DNA of 64,000 nucleotides, taken from Excoecaria cochinchinensis (lineage: Eukaryota; Streptophyta; Magnoliopsida; Malpighiales; Euphorbiaceae). Of the stretch, positions 60,018 through 64,000 are shown one piece after another (within the stretch, counting starts at the first letter, position 1; each line of letters opens with the position of its first letter). The stretch covers positions 10,953,501 to 11,017,500 of the forward strand of contig CANTUQ010000043.1 of NCBI GenBank assembly GCA_947683425.1, read 5' to 3'. Made by a program: the position numbers and the translations under genes. The notes below the pieces were generated by a model, which saw nothing but the letters and a program-made list of their open reading frames with translations, searched no databases and was not told where the DNA came from.

Positions 60018-61294
60018 TGTAATGACCTAAAGTGTATGCTAGAAGGATTTATAATGTCAATTGCACTATAAGGGTATAAGAGTAATTGTGTAATTATGAG
60101 TTTATGGGTAAATGAGGATGTGATTGAAAAGAAATATAAGTATTTGAAGGAACAATTAAATTGAGGGATTTAATGGGAGTTGGCCAAGGATCAAGTGGAA
60201 TTTTGTCAAAGGCTTGACATATGGCGTGAGGAGGAGGTGCCACCCAAGTAGCCACATGCAATATAAGAGTGAGTGGTGGCAAAATCTATCTCATTTGCGC
60301 ATGTTGGTCCGGCCATCCCCCATGTCTGTCTTCTCTCTCTTTATTCTTCATTTGCTTCTCATTTCTTTCTTCTTCTTCGTTGGAGTTCCTAAAGATTTGA
60401 GTTGGATTAGTTTGAAGAGTTAAGTGATAAATTGGGAGGGTAAGTGTGGGTTGGAAGTTTAGTTATCTTCTTCTTTTACCCAATTCTATTTGTGATTTTA
60501 AGTTGGTTTGGTTATTAGATTAAGTGTGTGTTTTGTTGGATTGTGCAAGAAGCTGTGGACAAAAGAGAGGACAAAGGCAAAGACAAGGTTTGAGCTAGAG
60601 AGAGACAGAGAGTTAGTCAAGCTTCATTTTGAGGTTTGTGATTTTCATTTATAGTAGATGCATGTTTGATCAAGTTGGGAAATTGTGGGCTTTGAAAGAG
60701 TTCAACAGCTCTTTTAGTTATTAAATTGTATAAGAGTTAATATTGATGAGTTGAATGTTGAAGTTGTATAGAGTTTTGACTATTTGCATGTTGATTATAT
60801 GTTTGTTACAAGTTATGTATGAGAAAGTTACTTGCATATGATTACTTGTTTAGAGAACATTTTTAGCTGATATGGGTGTTTGGTTGATGATAGAAGTCAT
60901 GCATGTGAATGTAGGAAGGTATGTGAAAAGTACGTGTAAGAGATGTGTGAGTTTTGGAGTTTGAACACAGAGTTCAGGCTCTGTCGTGAGCACGATAGAG
61001 TGCTCCGTAGGCAAAAGATTGCCAGGCCATGTTCTGTCGCGAGCGTGAGAATTATCGTGAGCATGACGGAAGTCGGTTGGGTATTCTATCTAATGCGTAA
61101 GCTCTGCCGCAAGCGCGATAGAAGGTTGTTTGGTGTCTGTCGTGAGCACGACATTGTTAAGAGTCATGAATGCAAGCTAGTTGACCTAATTTGTGTGCAT
61201 TATCGTATTAGATTATGAATGATATGCCTGATGACGTTAGTATGCTTAGTGTATAACATGAATTTAAGATACTTATATATGCTATGTGAATATG

Positions 61295-61347
<53 letters not shown>

Positions 61348-62326
61348 CATGGTAATAGCTATTGCTTTGGCATGTCCGATAAATGTTTTGTATATGGATT
61401 AGTGAGCGAAGTTTATATGTTAAAGCCTAAATGATTCATAGTAGTGGATAGATGGGCATGCTTATAAATGATTAGAGTTACAACTGCCAGAGTGGCACCG
61501 TTTGTTTCTATAGTTTGATACCTTGGTATCCAAATGTTTGAGACCTTGGGCTCTAGATGTTTTTTACTGCTCATCATTATCTAGAGTACTTGTATCCACC
61601 ATCAATGTGAATTCAGATTATTCTATTAAATGTTTATGATTGTACTAGAGATGGAATGAAGGCTATTATGTGTTTATGTTTTATAAGAAATGCAATGTTA
61701 TGTATATATGTATTTGAATACATAGCTGATGTGGTGGTATGTTATAACTTATAGTATACGATGTTGCTAAAGTTAGAGAATTTGTGCATAATGAGACGAA
61801 TGCAAGTGATTAAAGCATGTTGATATTATGCTCATTGAAATTGCTCATGAATGAATGCCATTAAGTGATTAATGTTGGATATTGTAAATGTATGGTATGA
61901 TGTTTTATGACTTCGTTAGAAGTCTATTTGTTTTTGTATCCCCACTGAGTCCTCGCTCAGCACGGATGTTTTTTCGTGTAGGTTTGCAGGTTCGATTTAT
62001 AGAGTTGTGCATTTGCTGGCCACTAGGAGTTGAAGCTTGGAGTGTCTTTTGTATATGAGTCTTTTTGTAACGATTAGAATAATGATATGTAAAAATTTTG
62101 TATATTAAGTGTATATGTTTTTAAAAGAGAATGTTCTTGTAATATTTGGAAGGCTGCATTAATATGTAATAACAATTTAGTTTTGTTTTATGCATGTATG
62201 ATTTGTTTAATGATAATTTGGCTATTATTTGTCTAAGTAAATTGATTATGTTAATTTAGAATTGCATACGTAGTTTGTGTGTGTGTAGCGCTCCCTTATC
62301 CATCCAAGGGGTATAGTGGCATTACA
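60018..62326 (+). mobile_element. Element J: solo LTR, Tekay-type
   Basis: It starts TGTAATGACC and ends GTGGCATTACA (2309 bp), with the perfect duplication CACAT (60013-60017 and 62327-62331) and no body. Modules: GGTAAGT (60439-60445), purine block reading DKGKDK (60570-60590), AGGTTTGTG (60632-60640), TGTCGTGAGCACGA palindromes (60980-61152), a worn GGGCATGCTTA (about 61454), twin stem-loops (61939-61983), GCTGGCCACTAGGAGTTG (from 62012), which it shares with C. An (AT)n run lies at 61299-61343. Confidence 0.9.
61939..61983 (+). promoter_or_regulatory. Twin stem-loops in solo LTR J
   Basis: CCCCACTGAG, TCCTCG, CTCAGCACGG: the first stem is CTGAG/CTCAG where the other families have CTAAG/CTTAG, so both arms have changed together. 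The second stem has CACG/CGTG. It is followed by TAGGT. Confidence 0.7.
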
Positions 62327-62331
62327 CACAT

Positions 62332-62712
62332 TCTTAATTAGTAACAATCTGTGATATACTAGCTAGTAATCTAAAGGAACAAATGTAAAAATAATAATAG
62401 AAAGCAGCAATATCAAAATAACAAACTTAGGGTTTCGAAATCAATCGAAAAAGGTTGACAAACTTGATATATTATTGCAATGCGACAAAAAAACCAGTCG
62501 ATTACTAGCTCCATAAAATTGCAAACGATTTCCTGGAATTGATATTCGATGAGAGGAAGAGATTCCGAAACATAAATAAACAAATAAACTCATAACTTCT
62601 TCATAATGGCGAGGATCGACGTCTATGATTGATCGAGAATAGAATCTGATTTTAATTGAGAGCAGAAAAAACAAAACAATAAATTGGAGCTTGGATTTCA
62701 ATAGATGAAAAA

Positions 62713-62796
<84 letters not shown>

Positions 62797-63251
62797 GAAT
62801 ATATAGGAGGATGATCGCAGGGAGTAATAAAGGAGAAGGAGGAGCAGCGAGCGGCGACGGAAGCAACAGCAACGGGGGAGGCTAGAGCACGAGGGAGGCG
62901 GATTAGATTTAGCGCAAGAGAGAGAGGGGGGGGGGGAAGGTGAGTGGAGGCTGGAGCGGTGAGCGGCGGCAGGGGAGGCATAGCAGATATGTCGCGCGAA
63001 AGAGAGAGGGGGATGCACGGAGAGAGAAATAATTTTTGAGTTTAAGGGTTTAGAAGTCCGGCCTTTATGTTTTAACGCAATAACGACTGGATTTTGGGTG
63101 TTTTAACGACCGGAATTAAAGCACTCGTTAAATAATTATAAAATTTGAGTTCTAACGACCAAATTAATTTTCCTTTGCTACTTGTATTTTACGACCGAAT
63201 TTTTATCCCTTCGCTAAATTTTGGTCTTTAAAACTCAATTTTCTTGTAGTG
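62332..63251. mobile_element. CACTA-type DNA transposon, right terminal region
   Basis: The right end reads TTTTCTTGTAGTG (63239-63251), the complement of CACTACAAGAAAA, the classic CACTA terminus. The last 200 bp hold repeated subterminal motifs such as TTTAACGACCG, ACGACCGAATTTTT and TTCGCTAAA, typical of this superfamily. No transposase is visible. The left end is not seen in the window. An (AAT)n run (62714-62793) and a GC-rich stretch (62820-63020) lie within; minus-strand open frames there are low-complexity. Confidence 0.8.
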
Positions 63252-64000
63252 GTACTTAACCAGTTCGAAATTAGGCTCCAAAATAGAGTAAAAATTCTGT
63301 CTAGAATTGAACAGTCTAGGGACAATTGGCTATAAATCCTTTTTCAGAACTTAGAATTGTGTAATTCTTGATTCCTTAGATAGCAAAGACATAGATGTAT
63401 AACTTCAATTGAGACCACTTGGCAAATTTTTGGCTAGTTGTGGGACAAAAATGGGCTTCAATTTGAGTCCACAAAACTGTCCAGAACATTAAAGCTGGAA
63501 TTTATTAGTTAATAAATGCCAACATTTTATAGTATACATGAAATAGCATTAATTAATTAAATAAATTATATGATGCTTATAATATATATATATTGGTGTT
63601 GATGGCTTAGTTTGAAAAGTAGCTCGTGTATATTTATAAGTAGTGATGATATTAATTGAAGGAATTTAATACTAGACAGATGCATGGAATAACTAGTATG
63701 AATATGTAAATTCTCACAGTACGATTCTTGTATTTTTGCAAGATTAATTTGATTGCTAAGGAGAGCATGGAGACAGAGTAATGTGTGACTATGTTCTTTG
63801 AAATAAGGTACATTACGATATTTTCTTTGATTATGTTTTTTTGTTTTGTTAATTCTTGTACTTGTGACTGAAATCTGAGCTTAATTTACTTCTTTCATTT
63901 TGTTGATTAATTTCTTCTTTTATTCTGTTTATTGTTCTTTTGGCTGAAATCTTAGCTTAATTTCTTCGTTGATTTTGTTTATCCTTCAACACTTCATGAT
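63252..64000 (+). other. Possible Tekay-type LTR remnant K and unassigned AT-rich DNA
   Basis: From about 63340 to 63480 the order of GTGTAATTCTTGATTCCTTAGA, ACTTGGCAAATTTTTGG and related text resembles 52350-52450 of solo LTR I (GTGTGATTCTTGATCCTTTAGA, CTTGGACAAATTCTCG). So the CACTA element may have inserted into another such LTR. The remainder (63500-64000) is AT- and T-rich with nothing recognised. Confidence 0.4.

Noticed and set aside
62441..63018. A possible host gene near the right edge
   Set aside because: The frames are Pro/Ser/Leu low-complexity in a GC-rich part of a CACTA end, with an AAT run in the middle and no domain.

Overview
The window is plant nuclear DNA, probably from an angiosperm with a large, repeat-rich genome. 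Almost every base that can be assigned belongs to LTR retrotransposons of the Ty3/gypsy superfamily. Three lineages are recognisable: Tekay/Del-like chromoviruses (initiator-Met primer site TGGTATCAGAGC, gag-pol in one frame, a chromodomain-type tail), one Athila-like element (Asp-tRNA primer site TGGCGCCGTTGCCGGGG and a third ORF after pol), and Tat/Ogre-like elements (primer site close to TGGCGACTCCGCTGGGGAC). A CACTA DNA-transposon end lies near the right edge. I see no convincing host gene, tRNA, rRNA or CRISPR array. The species cannot be named from what is here. I label the elements A to K.

Layout. A (1-2377, +): the 3' end of a Tat/Ogre-like element, lying in the gag of B. B (2378-5209, -): gag start, primer site and 5' LTR of a Tekay-like element. 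C (5377-6040 and 24977-25192, +): an old Tekay-like element reduced to part of its LTR and part of gag; it hosts two nests. Nest 1 is D (6041-24976, -, TSD AATCT), itself split by the younger E (11922-21149, -, TSD GATCA) inside the protease motif. Nest 2 is the Athila-like F (25193-45248, +), whose 3' LTR is split by G (36104-45089, +, TSD AAATG). F stops abruptly at 45248 against H (45249-59324, -), a Tat/Ogre-like gag followed by three LTRs separated by short leaders. One of these LTRs holds the solo LTR I (51234-55154, TSD ATAAT). The solo LTR J (60018-62326, TSD CACAT) lies in a region that ends with a CACTA terminus at 63251. The last 750 bp begin with sequence resembling a Tekay-type LTR (K).

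How the genes work. Each complete element would encode Gag (capsid, zinc knuckle), aspartic protease, reverse transcriptase, RNase H and integrase for its own copying. All copies here are broken. E is the least damaged: one reading frame, a handful of stop codons, an in-frame deletion between protease and reverse transcriptase, and LTRs that by eye differ at about 1% of sites.

The most interesting signals are in the LTRs rather than the proteins. The diverged Tekay-type LTRs share an ordered set of modules. First comes a GGTRAGT donor-like site, about 125 nt before a purine block that reads KGKEK. Next come arrays of GTCRCGA palindromes, then the palindrome TTAGGCATGCCTAA, then a pair of adjacent stem-loops with paired substitutions. 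The palindrome class is also found in the Athila-like element, including inside its gag frame. These are observations by eye; alignments and RNA data would decide what they mean.
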